64,000 nt of DNA, taken from assembly GCF_014649815.1 (NCBI RefSeq), contig NZ_BMTT01000010.1:207303-271302 (forward strand), given 5' to 3'. Position numbers and translations under genes: made by a program. The first letter of the stretch is position 1. Every line of letters begins with the position of its first letter. Under the pieces are notes generated by a model. The model was not told the origin of the DNA and made no database searches. It saw nothing but the letters and a program-made list of their open reading frames with translations. This document shows positions 26,446-35,727 of this stretch, one piece after another. The DNA comes from Streptomyces mutabilis (lineage in GTDB: Bacteria > Actinomycetota > Actinomycetes > Streptomycetales > Streptomycetaceae).

Positions 26446-29079
26446 TCAGGGGGCGGGCTCGCCCCGTCCCGTCTCCGCCTGCCTCGCCTCGGCCGACGCC
26501 GCCTCCGTCGGTCCTGCCTCGATCGGCCCCGCTGCCGTCGGCTTTGCCTCCGCCGACGTCACAACCGTCGGCTCCGCGGTGGGACCCCGGCCACCGTCCC
26601 GTCCCCCTCCCGCCGCACGTCCCGACGTCCCGTCCGCGGCTCCTCGGAGCAGCACCGTGAGCAGCCGTACGGCCCCTCGCTTGTGCAACGGGTCGTTGCC
26701 GTTGCCGCACTTGGGGGACTGGATGCAGGACGGGCAGCCGGCGTCGCACTCGCAGGAGGCGATGGCCTCCCGGGTGGCGGTGAGCCATTCGCGGGCGGTG
26801 TGAAAGGCCCGCTCGGCGAAGCCCGCCCCGCCGGGGTGGCCGTCGTACACGAAGACCGTCGGGAGCAGCGTGTCGGGGTGGAGGGGGACGGACACGCCGC
26901 CGATGTCCCAGCGGTCGCAGGTGGCGAAGAGGGGCAGCATGCCGATCGAGGCGTGCTCGGCGGCGTGCAGGGCGCCGCCGAGGATCTCCGGGTTGATCCG
27001 GGCCGCGTCCAGCTGGTCCTCGGTGACCGTCCACCACACCGCGCGGGTGCGCAGCGTCCGGGGAGGCAGGTCGAGCTTCGTCTCGCCCAGCACTTCGCCG
27101 GTGATGAGACGCCGACGCAGGAAGGAGACGACTTGGTTGGTGACCTCGACGGAGCCGTAGCACAGGCGTCCGTCGCCCCAGGGGACCTCGGTGTCGGTCT
27201 CCAGGACGGAGATCGCCGTAGTGTCGCGGGCGACCGTCGAGTAAGCGGGCGTGGCCTGCTCGACCAGCGCGACGGACTCCTCCAGGTCCAGCGACCGGAC
27301 GAGATACGTGCGGCCCTGGTGGAGGTGGACGGCGCCCTCGTGGACCGTCGTGTGGGCGGCGCCGGCGTCCACCGTGCCCAGCAACCGCCCCGTCCCGGCC
27401 TCGACGACCTGGACCGGCCGTCCGCCCTCACCGCGGATGTCGGTCAGGTCGGCGGCCCGCTCCCGGCGCGTCCAGTGCCAGGCCCGGGTCCGGCGGCGCA
27501 GCAGCTTCGCGGCCTCCAGCTGGGGGAGCAGTTCCTCGCAGGCGGGGCCGAACAACGGCAGGTCCTCGTCGGTCAGCGGAAGCTCGGCCGCCGCGGCGCA
27601 GAGGTGCGGCGCGAGGACGTAGGGGTTGTCCGGGTCGAGGACCGTGGACTCCACGGGCTGGTCGAACAGGGCCTCCGGATGGTGGACGAGGAAGGTGTCC
27701 AGCGGGTCGTCGCGGGCGACCAGCACCGCGAGCGCCCCCTGCCCGGACCGTCCTGCCCGTCCTGCCTGCTGCCACAGCGACGCCCGGGTGCCCGGATATC
27801 CGGCGATCACCACGGCGTCCAGCCCGGAGATGTCCAGGCCGAGTTCGAGGGCGTTGGTCGCGGCGAGGCCGAGGAGTTCGCCGGAGTGCAGGGCGCGTTC
27901 CAGGGCCCGGCGCTCCTCGGGGAGGTAGCCGCCGCGGTACGCCGCGACGCGCCCGGCCAGCGAGCGGTCGATCTCGGCCAGGCGCTCCTGGGCGATCACG
28001 GAGATCAGCTCGGCGCCGCGCCGGGACCGCACGAAGGTGATCGAGCGCATGCCCTGCACGGTGAGGTCGGTGAGCAGGTCGGCGGCCTCGGCGGTGGCCG
28101 TGCGGCGGACCGGCGCGCCCTTCTCGCCCTCCAGCTCGGTCAGCGGCGGCTCCCAGAGGGCGAACACCAGTTCACCGCGCGGTGAGGCGTCGTCGGCGAC
28201 CTCGACGACCGGCAGCCCGGTGAGCCGGCGGGCGGCCACGGCGGGCTCGGCCGCCGTGGCGGAGGCGAGCAGGAAGACCGGGGACGCGCCGTAGCGGGTG
28301 CACAATCGGCGCAGTCTGCGCAGCACCTGGGCGACGTGGGAGCCGAAGACGCCCCGGTAGGTGTGGCACTCGTCGATGACGACGTACTTCAGCGCCTTCA
28401 GGAAGGAGGCCCAGCGGGGATGTGACGGCAGGATGCCGCGGTGCAGCATGTCCGGGTTGGTGAGCACGTAGGTGCCGTACTGGCGGATCCACTCGCGTTC
28501 CTCGAACGGCGTGTCGCCGTCGTACACCGCGGCTCGAACGGATGTGCCGAGAGGTTGTGAAAGTTCCTTCACCGAACGGCACTGGTCGGCGGCCAGCGCC
28601 TTCGTCGGGGCCAGGTACAGGGCGGTGGCGCCACGCCCGTTCGGGGCCTCGGAGCCGTCCAGCAGTGTCGACAGCACCGGCACCAGGTACGCCAGGGACT
28701 TGCCGGACGCGGTCCCCGTGGCGACGACCACCGAGTCACCGTCGAGGGCGTGTTCGGCGGCGCGTGCCTGGTGGGCCCACGGGTGCTCGATGCCCGCGGC
28801 CCGCACCGCCGCGACGACCTCCGGGCGAATTCGGTCCGGCCAGACGGCATGACGGCCCGCACGCGGGGGCAGGTGCTCCGTATGAGTGATGCGCGCAGCC
28901 CGGCTCGGTCCCGCGGCGAGCCGGTCCAGGAGCATGCCCGGTTCCGGCCGGGAGCCGGGCTCCGCCGGGGGTCGATCGGGTCGGTGTTTCTTGGCCATCG
29001 GCACCGAGTCTGTCACTGGCGTGACGGACAATGGGACCAAGGCGTCGTGCACGCCTGCCGGTAAGTGATTGAATGCCAT
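26446..29079 (-). CDS. large DEAD/DEAH-box helicase (Rv3649-like)
   Basis: An 877-residue superfamily 2 helicase. Walker A is ATGTASGKSLAY (residues about 118-129), motif II is VVIDECHTY (DECH box), motif III is LLASATA, and motif VI is QQAGRAGRSGQGAL. A C-terminal DUF1998-type domain has the Cys cluster SCECDAGCPSCIQSPKCGNGN, a probable zinc or Fe-S site. The Ala/Glu/Thr-rich last 60 residues are low complexity. It is convergent with the tad operon, the conserved helicase/secretion neighbourhood, and divergent from bldG. ATG at 29079 lacks a clear ribosome site and ATG at 28998 is an alternative. Its biological role is unknown. Confidence 0.88.
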   Translation of the reverse strand: MAFNHLPAGVHDALVPLSVTPVTDSVPMAKKHRPDRPPAEPGSRPEPGMLLDRLAAGPSRAARITHTEHLPPRAGRHAVWPDRIRPEVVAAVRAAGIEHPWAHQARAAEHALDGDSVVVATGTASGKSLAYLVPVLSTLLDGSEAPNGRGATALYLAPTKALAADQCRSVKELSQPLGTSVRAAVYDGDTPFEEREWIRQYGTYVLTNPDMLHRGILPSHPRWASFLKALKYVVIDECHTYRGVFGSHVAQVLRRLRRLCTRYGASPVFLLASATAAEPAVAARRLTGLPVVEVADDASPRGELVFALWEPPLTELEGEKGAPVRRTATAEAADLLTDLTVQGMRSITFVRSRRGAELISVIAQERLAEIDRSLAGRVAAYRGGYLPEERRALERALHSGELLGLAATNALELGLDISGLDAVVIAGYPGTRASLWQQAGRAGRSGQGALAVLVARDDPLDTFLVHHPEALFDQPVESTVLDPDNPYVLAPHLCAAAAELPLTDEDLPLFGPACEELLPQLEAAKLLRRRTRAWHWTRRERAADLTDIRGEGGRPVQVVEAGTGRLLGTVDAGAAHTTVHEGAVHLHQGRTYLVRSLDLEESVALVEQATPAYSTVARDTTAISVLETDTEVPWGDGRLCYGSVEVTNQVVSFLRRRLITGEVLGETKLDLPPRTLRTRAVWWTVTEDQLDAARINPEILGGALHAAEHASIGMLPLFATCDRWDIGGVSVPLHPDTLLPTVFVYDGHPGGAGFAERAFHTAREWLTATREAIASCECDAGCPSCIQSPKCGNGNDPLHKRGAVRLLTVLLRGAADGTSGRAAGGGRDGGRGPTAEPTVVTSAEAKPTAAGPIEAGPTEAASAEARQAETGRGEPAP

Positions 29080-29161
29080 CGCGGCTGGCGAACCGTCCTG
29101 GGGGCTTCAAGCCGAGGTGTCGCGAGGGACGACCGCTCGATAGCAAGGTGCTGGAGGATCC

Positions 29162-29503
29162 GTGGACCTGTCCCTGTCGACCCGTACCGTCGGCGATCGT
29201 ACGGTCGTCGAGGTCGGTGGCGAAATTGACGTATACACCGCGCCCAAGCTGCGTGAGCAGCTGGTCGAGCTCGTGAACGACGGGAGTTTCCACCTCGTCG
29301 TCGACATGGAGGGCGTGGACTTCCTCGACTCCACCGGGCTCGGCGTACTGGTCGGCGGACTGAAGCGGGTGCGTGCCCATGAGGGCTCGCTGCGCCTGGT
29401 CTGCAACCAGGAGCGCATTCTCAAGATCTTCCGTATCACCGGCCTCACCAAGGTGTTCCCCATTCACACCTCGGTCGAGGAAGCGGTGGCGGCCACCGAC
29501 TGA
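29162..29503 (+). CDS. bldG: anti-anti-sigma factor BldG
   Basis: A 113-residue STAS protein matching Streptomyces BldG. The phosphorylation site is Ser57 in LDSTGLGVL. BldG is essential for aerial hyphae and antibiotic production and is controlled by phosphorylation; it binds and titrates anti-sigma factors. It starts at GTG 29162 behind GGAGGA. A GC-rich hairpin follows at 29510-29533 and the anti-sigma partner gene begins 105 bases later, which fits the reported mix of mono- and polycistronic bldG transcripts. Confidence 0.96.
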
Positions 29504-29509
29504 CGACCG

Positions 29510-29533
29510 GTCCCGGGCCCGTGGGCCCGGGAC
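29510..29533 (+). terminator. attenuating hairpin between bldG and its partner
   Basis: GTCCCGGGCCC and its exact complement are separated by two bases, so the real hairpin has about 9 bp and a 6-base loop. No T-run follows, so it probably terminates only part of the transcription. Confidence 0.6.
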
Positions 29534-29608
29534 GGCAGTAGAACGAGGAGGTCCGGGCTGTCGGCGGCCCGGGCCCCGACAGCACGCCCGTAGTTCCGAG
29601 GGGGATGC

Positions 29609-30040
29609 ATGGCCACCGTCGAACTCCGCTTCAGCGCGCTGCCCGAGCATGTCCGCACCGCCCGTCTGGTGGCGGCCGCGGTGGCACGCAGGGCCGGAGT
29701 GGACGAGGCCGTCCTCGATGAGGTCAGGCTCGCCGTCGGCGAGGCCTGCACCCGGGCTGTGGGCCTGCATCAGCACGTCGGCATCACGGCGCCGGTCACG
29801 GTGTCGCTGATCGAGGAGGAGAAGCAGTTCTCCATCGAGGTCGGCGACGAGGCGCCGCACGCGACACCGGGGGCCGGAGCCCCGGGTGCCGCCGTGGACG
29901 ACGCGGAGGCCGAGGAGGACGAGATGGGCCTCGCGGTCATCAGTGGACTCGTCGACGACGTAAAGGTCACGGCCGGCGAGGACGGCGGACTGATTCGCAT
30001 GACCTGGCCGACGGCGCCGGCGGTGCTCCCGCCGGTCTGA
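29609..30040 (+). CDS. anti-sigma factor/kinase, BldG partner (SCO3548-like)
   Basis: A 143-residue GHKL-type ATPase of the SpoIIAB/RsbW class. The N box is DEVRLAVGEACTRAVGLH, with the usual Asn replaced within GEACTRA, and the G-box region is EEDEMGLAVISGLVDDV. The counterpart SCO3548 is reported to interact with BldG in a phosphorylation-dependent manner. No sigma factor gene is adjacent, so the target is encoded elsewhere. ATG at 29609 follows GAGGGGG. An acidic Ala/Gly/Pro insertion (residues about 85-105) lies between the two halves of the ATP site. A terminator follows at 30055. Confidence 0.88.
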   Translation: MATVELRFSALPEHVRTARLVAAAVARRAGVDEAVLDEVRLAVGEACTRAVGLHQHVGITAPVTVSLIEEEKQFSIEVGDEAPHATPGAGAPGAAVDDAEAEEDEMGLAVISGLVDDVKVTAGEDGGLIRMTWPTAPAVLPPV

Positions 30041-30054
30041 CCCCCGTTTCACCC

Positions 30055-30081
30055 GAAGGGCCCCACGTCCTGGGGCCCTTC
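30055..30081 (+). terminator. terminator after bldG operon
   Basis: An 11-bp perfect stem (GAAGGGCCCCA with complement) has a 5-base loop and starts 15 bases after the stop codon. Only CGTCAT follows, without a T-run, which is usual for Streptomyces terminators. Confidence 0.8.
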
Positions 30082-30181
30082 GTCATGCGCGGACATACAG
30101 TGGGGCCGTGTGGGCATCAAGTGAATTCCTTCACGATCAATTGCGATCAGGTGCACGGGAAGAAGGATCACGGCATTAATG

Positions 30182-30222
30182 CCGGAAGGGCATTACTACT
30201 TACGTGGTCCTTCCGGTTGACA
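30182..30222 (+). promoter_or_regulatory. inverted repeat abutting a -35-like TTGACA
   Basis: CCGGAAGG (30182-30189) and CCTTCCGG (30209-30216) form an 8-bp inverted repeat with a 19-base spacer, directly followed by TTGACA (30217-30222). A TACAAT hexamer at 30269-30274 is another -10 candidate. The region is AT-richer than its surroundings and lies about 100 bases before hppA, so it is a likely regulated promoter. Confidence 0.4.
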
Positions 30223-30317
30223 GGTCAATTCCATTTGTCGTGCACTGTTTTGATCAGGTTCCGGTACCTACAATCCCGTCCACATCTTGAGCTCAGCCCA
30301 AGCGTCAAGGAGGACGA

Positions 30318-32723
30318 ATGGCGGAGCTTTCCACCCCTCATCAGTTGGGTGATCCCTCCTCCCTCGCGGCCGCCGTGCTGACCGACGGAAACCGTGCCCT
30401 GGTCGCGGTCATCGCGGTCGTCGCACTGGCCGCGCTGGTGCTCGCGGGAGTCCTGGTACGCCAGGTGCTCGCTGCGGGCGAGGGAACCGACAGCATGAAG
30501 AAGATCGCGGCGGCCGTCCAGGAAGGTGCCAACGCCTATCTGGCCAGGCAGCTTCGCACGCTCGGCGTATTCGCCGTCGCCGTGTTCTTTCTGCTCATGC
30601 TGCTGCCCGCGGACGACTGGAATCAACGTGCCGGGCGATCGATCTTCTTCCTGATCGGCGCGGCGTTCTCCGCGGCCACCGGCTATATCGGCATGTGGCT
30701 CGCCGTGCGCAGCAATGTGCGCGTCGCCGCGGCGGCGCGGGAAGCGACACCCGCCCCGGGCGAACCGCAAAAGGATCTCACCGTCGTCGCGCACAAGGCT
30801 ACGAAGATCGCATTTCGTACGGGCGGCGTGGTCGGCATGTTCACGGTGGGGCTCGGCCTGCTGGGCGCCTGCTGCGTGGTACTGGTCTACGCGGCCGACG
30901 CGCCGAAGGTCTTGGAGGGCTTCGGCCTCGGTGCCGCGCTGATCGCGATGTTCATGCGCGTCGGCGGCGGCATCTTCACCAAGGCCGCCGACGTCGGCGC
31001 CGACCTGGTCGGCAAGGTCGAGCAGGGCATTCCGGAGGACGACCCGCGCAACGCCGCGACCATCGCCGACAACGTGGGCGACAACGTCGGCGACTGCGCG
31101 GGCATGGCGGCTGACCTCTTCGAGTCGTACGCCGTGACCCTGGTCGCCGCGCTGATCCTCGGCAAGGTGGCCTTCGGCGACTCCGGCCTGGCGTTCCCGC
31201 TGCTGGTGCCGGCGATCGGCGTGATCACCGCCATGATCGGCATCTTCGCGGTGGCACCCCGGAGGTCCGACCGCAGCGGCATGAGCGCGATCAACCGGGG
31301 ATTCTTCATCTCCGCCGTGATCTCACTGGTGCTGGTGGCGGTGGCCGTCTTCGTCTACCTCCCCGGGAAGTACTCGGAGCTGGACGGCGTCACCGACGCG
31401 GCGATCGCGGGCCGGGACGGCGACCCGCGGGTCCTGGCGCTCGTCGCGGTGGCCATCGGCATCGTGCTCGCCGCCCTGATCCAGCAGCTCACCGGCTACT
31501 TCACCGAGACCACCCGACGCCCCGTCAGGGACATCGGCAAGACCTCGCTCACCGGTCCCGCCACCGTCGTCCTCGCCGGTATCTCGATCGGTCTCGAATC
31601 CGCCGTCTACACCGCCCTCCTGATCGGCCTCGGCGTCTACGGGGCGTTCCTGCTCGGCGGTACGTCCATCATGCTGGCGCTGTTCGCCGTGGCACTGGCC
31701 GGCACCGGCCTGCTCACCACGGTCGGTGTCATCGTCGCCATGGACACCTTCGGCCCGGTCTCCGACAACGCGCAGGGCATCGCCGAGATGTCCGGCGACG
31801 TCGAGGGCGCCGGCGCCCAGGTCCTCACCGACCTGGACGCCGTCGGCAACACCACCAAGGCCATCACCAAGGGCATCGCCATCGCCACCGCCGTACTCGC
31901 CGCCGCGGCCCTCTTCGGGTCGTACCGCGACGCCATCACCACCGGCGCGGCGGACGTGGGCGAGAAACTCAGCGGCGAGGGCGCGCCGATGAGCCTGATG
32001 ATGGACATCTCGCAACCCAACAACCTCGTCGGGCTCATCGCGGGCGCGGCGGTCGTCTTCCTCTTCTCGGGGCTGGCGATCAACGCGGTGTCGCGGTCGG
32101 CGGGCGCGGTGGTCTTCGAGGTGCGGCGCCAGTTCCGGGAGCGGCCCGGAATCATGGACTACAGCGAGAAACCCGAGTACGGCAAGGTCGTCGACATCTG
32201 CACCAGGGACGCCCTGCGGGAACTCGCCACGCCCGGACTGCTCGCCGTGATGGCGCCCATCTTCATCGGCTTCACGCTCGGCGTGGGCGCGCTCGGCGCG
32301 TTCCTGGCGGGTGCGATCGGCGCGGGCACGCTCATGGCGGTGTTCCTCGCCAACTCCGGTGGCGCCTGGGACAACGCCAAGAAACTCGTCGAGGACGGCC
32401 ACCACGGCGGCAAGGGCAGCGAGGCGCACGCCGCCACTGTGATCGGCGACACGGTCGGCGACCCGTTCAAGGACACCGCGGGCCCGGCGATCAACCCGCT
32501 GCTGAAGGTCATGAACCTGGTGGCGCTGCTCATCGCGCCGGCGGTCATCAAGTTCTCCTACGGCGCCGACGAGAGCATCGCCGCGCGGGTGCTGATCGCC
32601 GTCGTCGCGTTCGGCGTCATCGCCGCGGCGGTCTACGCCTCCAAACGGCGGGGCATCGCCATGGGTGACGAGGACGACGCCGACCCGACTCCCAAGTCGG
32701 CCGATCCGGCGGTGGTTTCGTAG
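30318..32723 (+). CDS. hppA: K+-independent H+-translocating pyrophosphatase
   Basis: An 801-residue integral membrane pyrophosphatase with about 16 helices that pumps protons using PPi. The substrate site is DVGADLVGKVEQ followed by the DDPRNAATIADNVGDNVGD stretch, and the second acidic motif is near DTVGDPFKDTAGPAINPLLK. The motif GNTTKA has Lys where K+-dependent enzymes have Ala, assigning it to the K+-independent class. ATG at 30318 follows AAGGAGGAC, a near-perfect ribosome site. It is apparently monocistronic, with a hairpin after the stop. Confidence 0.95.
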   Translation: MAELSTPHQLGDPSSLAAAVLTDGNRALVAVIAVVALAALVLAGVLVRQVLAAGEGTDSMKKIAAAVQEGANAYLARQLRTLGVFAVAVFFLLMLLPADDWNQRAGRSIFFLIGAAFSAATGYIGMWLAVRSNVRVAAAAREATPAPGEPQKDLTVVAHKATKIAFRTGGVVGMFTVGLGLLGACCVVLVYAADAPKVLEGFGLGAALIAMFMRVGGGIFTKAADVGADLVGKVEQGIPEDDPRNAATIADNVGDNVGDCAGMAADLFESYAVTLVAALILGKVAFGDSGLAFPLLVPAIGVITAMIGIFAVAPRRSDRSGMSAINRGFFISAVISLVLVAVAVFVYLPGKYSELDGVTDAAIAGRDGDPRVLALVAVAIGIVLAALIQQLTGYFTETTRRPVRDIGKTSLTGPATVVLAGISIGLESAVYTALLIGLGVYGAFLLGGTSIMLALFAVALAGTGLLTTVGVIVAMDTFGPVSDNAQGIAEMSGDVEGAGAQVLTDLDAVGNTTKAITKGIAIATAVLAAAALFGSYRDAITTGAADVGEKLSGEGAPMSLMMDISQPNNLVGLIAGAAVVFLFSGLAINAVSRSAGAVVFEVRRQFRERPGIMDYSEKPEYGKVVDICTRDALRELATPGLLAVMAPIFIGFTLGVGALGAFLAGAIGAGTLMAVFLANSGGAWDNAKKLVEDGHHGGKGSEAHAATVIGDTVGDPFKDTAGPAINPLLKVMNLVALLIAPAVIKFSYGADESIAARVLIAVVAFGVIAAAVYASKRRGIAMGDEDDADPTPKSADPAVVS

Positions 32724-32763
32724 TCACCGCCGCACTGCTGCTTACGGAGCGCAGATCAAGGGG

Positions 32764-32799
32764 CGGGCGGGCGGCGCGTGTTGGCGCGTCGTCCGCCCG
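32764..32799 (+). terminator. probable terminator of hppA
   Basis: A GC-rich imperfect hairpin pairs CGGGCGG-type sequence near 32764 with CCGCCCG at 32793-32799, with inner GCGCG/CGCGT pairing. It lies 40 bases after the stop. Confidence 0.5.
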
Positions 32800-32947
32800 T
32801 CTCGTGCGGGCGCACACTCTTCACCGTGAGCCTTATCTCTCTTGGTGCAAATGGCTGCAATACGGTCTTAACGGATGTTCGTCCTGCGGATGTCCTCCAT
32901 CCGGCGTGTATGTTCCGGGGCCGAGAGCCATGGAAGGGACCAATCCG

Positions 32948-33523
32948 GTGAACAAGAAGCTCGCGGCCGCACTGTCCGGCGGTGCGGTACTGGTACTGGC
33001 GCTGACGGGATGCAGCAGCAGCGACGACGGCAACGAGAAGCTGGACGCCTGGGCGAAGGAGGTCTGCGACGCGGTACAGCCGCAGGCCAAGAAGATCGAG
33101 TCCGCCAACGCCGCGATCCAGAAGGAGACGTCGGACAACAGCACGCCCGCCGAGGTCCAGAAGACCGACGCGCAGGCGTTCCAGGACATGTCCGACGCCT
33201 ACAAGGCGATGGGCAGCGCCGTCCAGAAGGCCGGGGCCCCGGACGTCGAGGACGGTGAGAAGAAGCAGAAGGACGCCGTCACCGAGCTCAACAGCCTCTC
33301 CTCGTCGTACGCCTCCCTGAAGAAGCAGGTGGAGGCCCTGGACACCGACGACCAGGCGAAGTTCGCCGACGGCCTCAAGGACATCGCGACCGAGCTCAAC
33401 AAGCTCAGCAAGAGCGGCAGCGACGCGCTGAGGACCCTGGAGGAGGGCGACGTCGGCCAGGCGATGGCCAAGCAGGCCAGCTGCAAGTCGGCCTCGGTGA
33501 CGCCGTCGGCGGCCGCCGGCTGA
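32948..33523 (+). CDS. small secreted lipoprotein, helical
   Basis: A 191-residue predicted lipoprotein. The signal peptide is KKLAAALSGGAVLVLALTGC with the lipobox LTGC (Cys20), followed by a Ser/Asp linker and a highly charged, probably all-helical domain (AQAFQDMSDAYKAMGSAV and similar). Two further Cys residues, near the start and end of the mature part (EVCDAV and QASCKS), could form a disulfide. GTG at 32948 is chosen because AAGGGA precedes it by 8 bases and it begins the signal peptide; ATG at 32930 would add six residues. No enzymatic motif is seen. Function unknown. Confidence 0.8.
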   Translation: MNKKLAAALSGGAVLVLALTGCSSSDDGNEKLDAWAKEVCDAVQPQAKKIESANAAIQKETSDNSTPAEVQKTDAQAFQDMSDAYKAMGSAVQKAGAPDVEDGEKKQKDAVTELNSLSSSYASLKKQVEALDTDDQAKFADGLKDIATELNKLSKSGSDALRTLEEGDVGQAMAKQASCKSASVTPSAAAG

Positions 33524-33569
33524 CGTCCGCTCCGGAGGCAGGGGGCGACCGGCGGGCCACAATGGTGGT

Positions 33570-35087
33570 GTGAGTAACGCCAGCCTGTCCCCCCTGCCCT
33601 CCGCCGACCGCCCCGACGTCACCGCCCGGCTGCGGGACGCCCTGCTCGGCGCGTCCTTCACCGCCGACGGACTGCTGGAGCTGCTCGGCGCCCCCGCCTA
33701 CGCGGCGCTGTCACGCAGCGAGACCGTGCCCGCGCTGCGGGCCACCCGCGGCGACACGCCGCTCGAACGGCTCGTCAGGCTCTTCCTGCTCCAGCAACCC
33801 GTGCCCCACGCGCGCGTGGCGGACGTCCTGCCCGTCGACGCCTGCCTGGAGAGCGGCTGGCTGGTGCGCGCGGGCGACGACGAGGTAGCCGCCACCGTGG
33901 ACGTACGACCGTACGGCGGGCCGGGCGGCGAGGACTGGTTCATCGTCTCCGACCTGGGCTGCGCGGTCGGTGGCGCCGGCGGCATCGGCAACCACGCCGA
34001 GGGCGTCGTCCTCGGCGTCGGCGGCGCCTCCATGACGCTGGCCGGCCTCACCGTCCGTACGCCCGTCTCCACCGCCCTGGACCTCGGCACCGGCTCCGGC
34101 ATCCAGGCTTTGCACGCCTCCCGCCACGCCACGCGTGTGACGGCGACCGACGTCAACCCGCGCGCCCTGCACATCACCGCGCTCACCCTCGCCCTCTCCG
34201 GTGCCCAGGACGCCGACCTGCGCGAGGGCTCCCTCTACGAGCCCGTCCGCGACGACGAGACGTACGACCTGATCGTCTCCAACCCGCCCTTCGTGATCTC
34301 GCCCGGCGCCCGGCTCACCTACCGGGACGGCGGGATGGCCGGGGACGATCTGTGCCGCTCGCTCGTTCAGGAGACGGGGGAGAAGCTGAACGAGGGCGGG
34401 TTCGCGCACTTCCTCGCCAACTGGCAGCACGTGGAGGGGGAGGACTGGACGGACCGGCTGCGCTCCTGGGTGCCGCGCGGCTGTGACGCCTGGATCGTGC
34501 AGCGCGAGGTGCAGGACATCACGCAGTACGCCGAGCTGTGGCTCAGGGACGCCGGTGACCACCGCGCCGACCCGGCCGAGTACCAGGCGCGGTACGACGC
34601 GTGGCTGGACGAGTTCGAGGCGCGCAAGGTCAAGGCCGTCGGCTTCGGCTGGATCACCCTGCGCCGCACCGCCGCGGCGGAGCCCGCGATCACCGCCGAG
34701 GAGTGGCCGCACCCCGTCGAGCAGCCCCTCGGCGAGGCGGTCCGCGCGCACTTCGACCGCGTCGACTACCTGCGCGCCCACGACGACGCGGCCCTCCTGG
34801 AGGCCCGCTTCGCACTGGCCGGCGAGGTCGTCCAGGAACAGGTCGGCCTGCCCGGCGCCGAGGACCCCGAGCACGTCGTCCTGCGGCAGAACCGCGGGAT
34901 GCGCCGCGCCACCCGGATCGACACCGTCGGCGCGGGCTTCGCGGGCGTCTGCGACGGCACCATGAGTGCCGGCCGCATCCTGGACGCCATCGCCCAACTG
35001 GTCGGCGAGGACCCGGTGGCGCTGCGCGACCGCACGCCCGCCCAGATCCGGCTGCTGGTGGAGCAGGGATTCATCGAACCGGCGTAG
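33570..35087 (+). CDS. SAM-dependent methyltransferase, NPPF type
   Basis: A 505-residue methyltransferase. Residues about 165-260 form the Rossmann core, with motif I LDLGTGSGIQALHASRHA, the acidic loop VTATDVNPRAL and the substrate-side motif IVSNPPFVI. NPPF indicates methylation of an amide or exocyclic amine (PrmC/RsmC/RlmG-like). N-terminal (1-150) and C-terminal (320-505) helical regions are actinobacterial additions. The start is GTG at 33570, 46 bases after the lipoprotein stop. The substrate could be rRNA, DNA or a protein glutamine; the sequence does not decide. Confidence 0.85.
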   Translation: MSNASLSPLPSADRPDVTARLRDALLGASFTADGLLELLGAPAYAALSRSETVPALRATRGDTPLERLVRLFLLQQPVPHARVADVLPVDACLESGWLVRAGDDEVAATVDVRPYGGPGGEDWFIVSDLGCAVGGAGGIGNHAEGVVLGVGGASMTLAGLTVRTPVSTALDLGTGSGIQALHASRHATRVTATDVNPRALHITALTLALSGAQDADLREGSLYEPVRDDETYDLIVSNPPFVISPGARLTYRDGGMAGDDLCRSLVQETGEKLNEGGFAHFLANWQHVEGEDWTDRLRSWVPRGCDAWIVQREVQDITQYAELWLRDAGDHRADPAEYQARYDAWLDEFEARKVKAVGFGWITLRRTAAAEPAITAEEWPHPVEQPLGEAVRAHFDRVDYLRAHDDAALLEARFALAGEVVQEQVGLPGAEDPEHVVLRQNRGMRRATRIDTVGAGFAGVCDGTMSAGRILDAIAQLVGEDPVALRDRTPAQIRLLVEQGFIEPA

Positions 35088-35260
35088 ACCGGGCGGCCGG
35101 CGGTCCCCGTCGCCCGGCTTCCCGGCCGTGCGCGAGAAACGAGCCACGGGCGGACACCCGTCGGCCCCCCGTTCACCTCGGGTTCGCCTGCCCGCCGCCC
35201 GTGCGTGGCAGCCTCCACGAGGCTGCACACGCAGGTCTGGAGCAAAGGGGCACGGGGACC

Positions 35261-35458
35261 ATGGAGAGCGGGCCGGCGATCTTCGCGGGATTGGTGTTCG
35301 CCCTGTTCGGGGCCGGTCTGCTGGTGTGGACCGCGACACGGGTGCGGCACGGCCGACCCGTCGCGCACGGTGTGAGCCCCGTCGCATCGGCGACCGTCGC
35401 GAGCCTCGCCGGAGTCGTCGCGCTGGCCGTCGGGGCATGGTGCCTGACCCGCGTCTGA
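35261..35458 (+). CDS. small two-helix membrane protein
   Basis: A 65-residue hydrophobic protein with two predicted membrane helices (GPAIFAGLVFALFGAGLLVWTA and ATVASLAGVVALAVGAWCLT) joined by a short basic loop. ATG at 35261 follows AAAGGGG with good spacing. No family is recognised. It lies alone between the methyltransferase and topA genes. The two intact helices and ribosome site argue that it is real. Confidence 0.65.
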   Translation: MESGPAIFAGLVFALFGAGLLVWTATRVRHGRPVAHGVSPVASATVASLAGVVALAVGAWCLTRV

Positions 35459-35727
35459 GGGGCCGGTTCCGGACGCCGGCCGCGCCCCCGCCCGGGTAGC
35501 CGGGGGGTCGCACTTCGGATACACGCGTCAGGGCCGGTCAGTACTCCGGCGGCAGGAACAGGGTTCGTCGGGTTACCGTTCGAGTGGCCGTTGCGGGCTT
35601 TTCCTGTTTGACACGGGGGCGGGAGGTACCGTCACACTCCGCAGCGACACGACCGAAACGCAGCACGACCCGACCCCGGGAGCACTGCCTGGGGAGGCCC
35701 CAGCGTCGACCGGAGAGAAGAGCGAAG

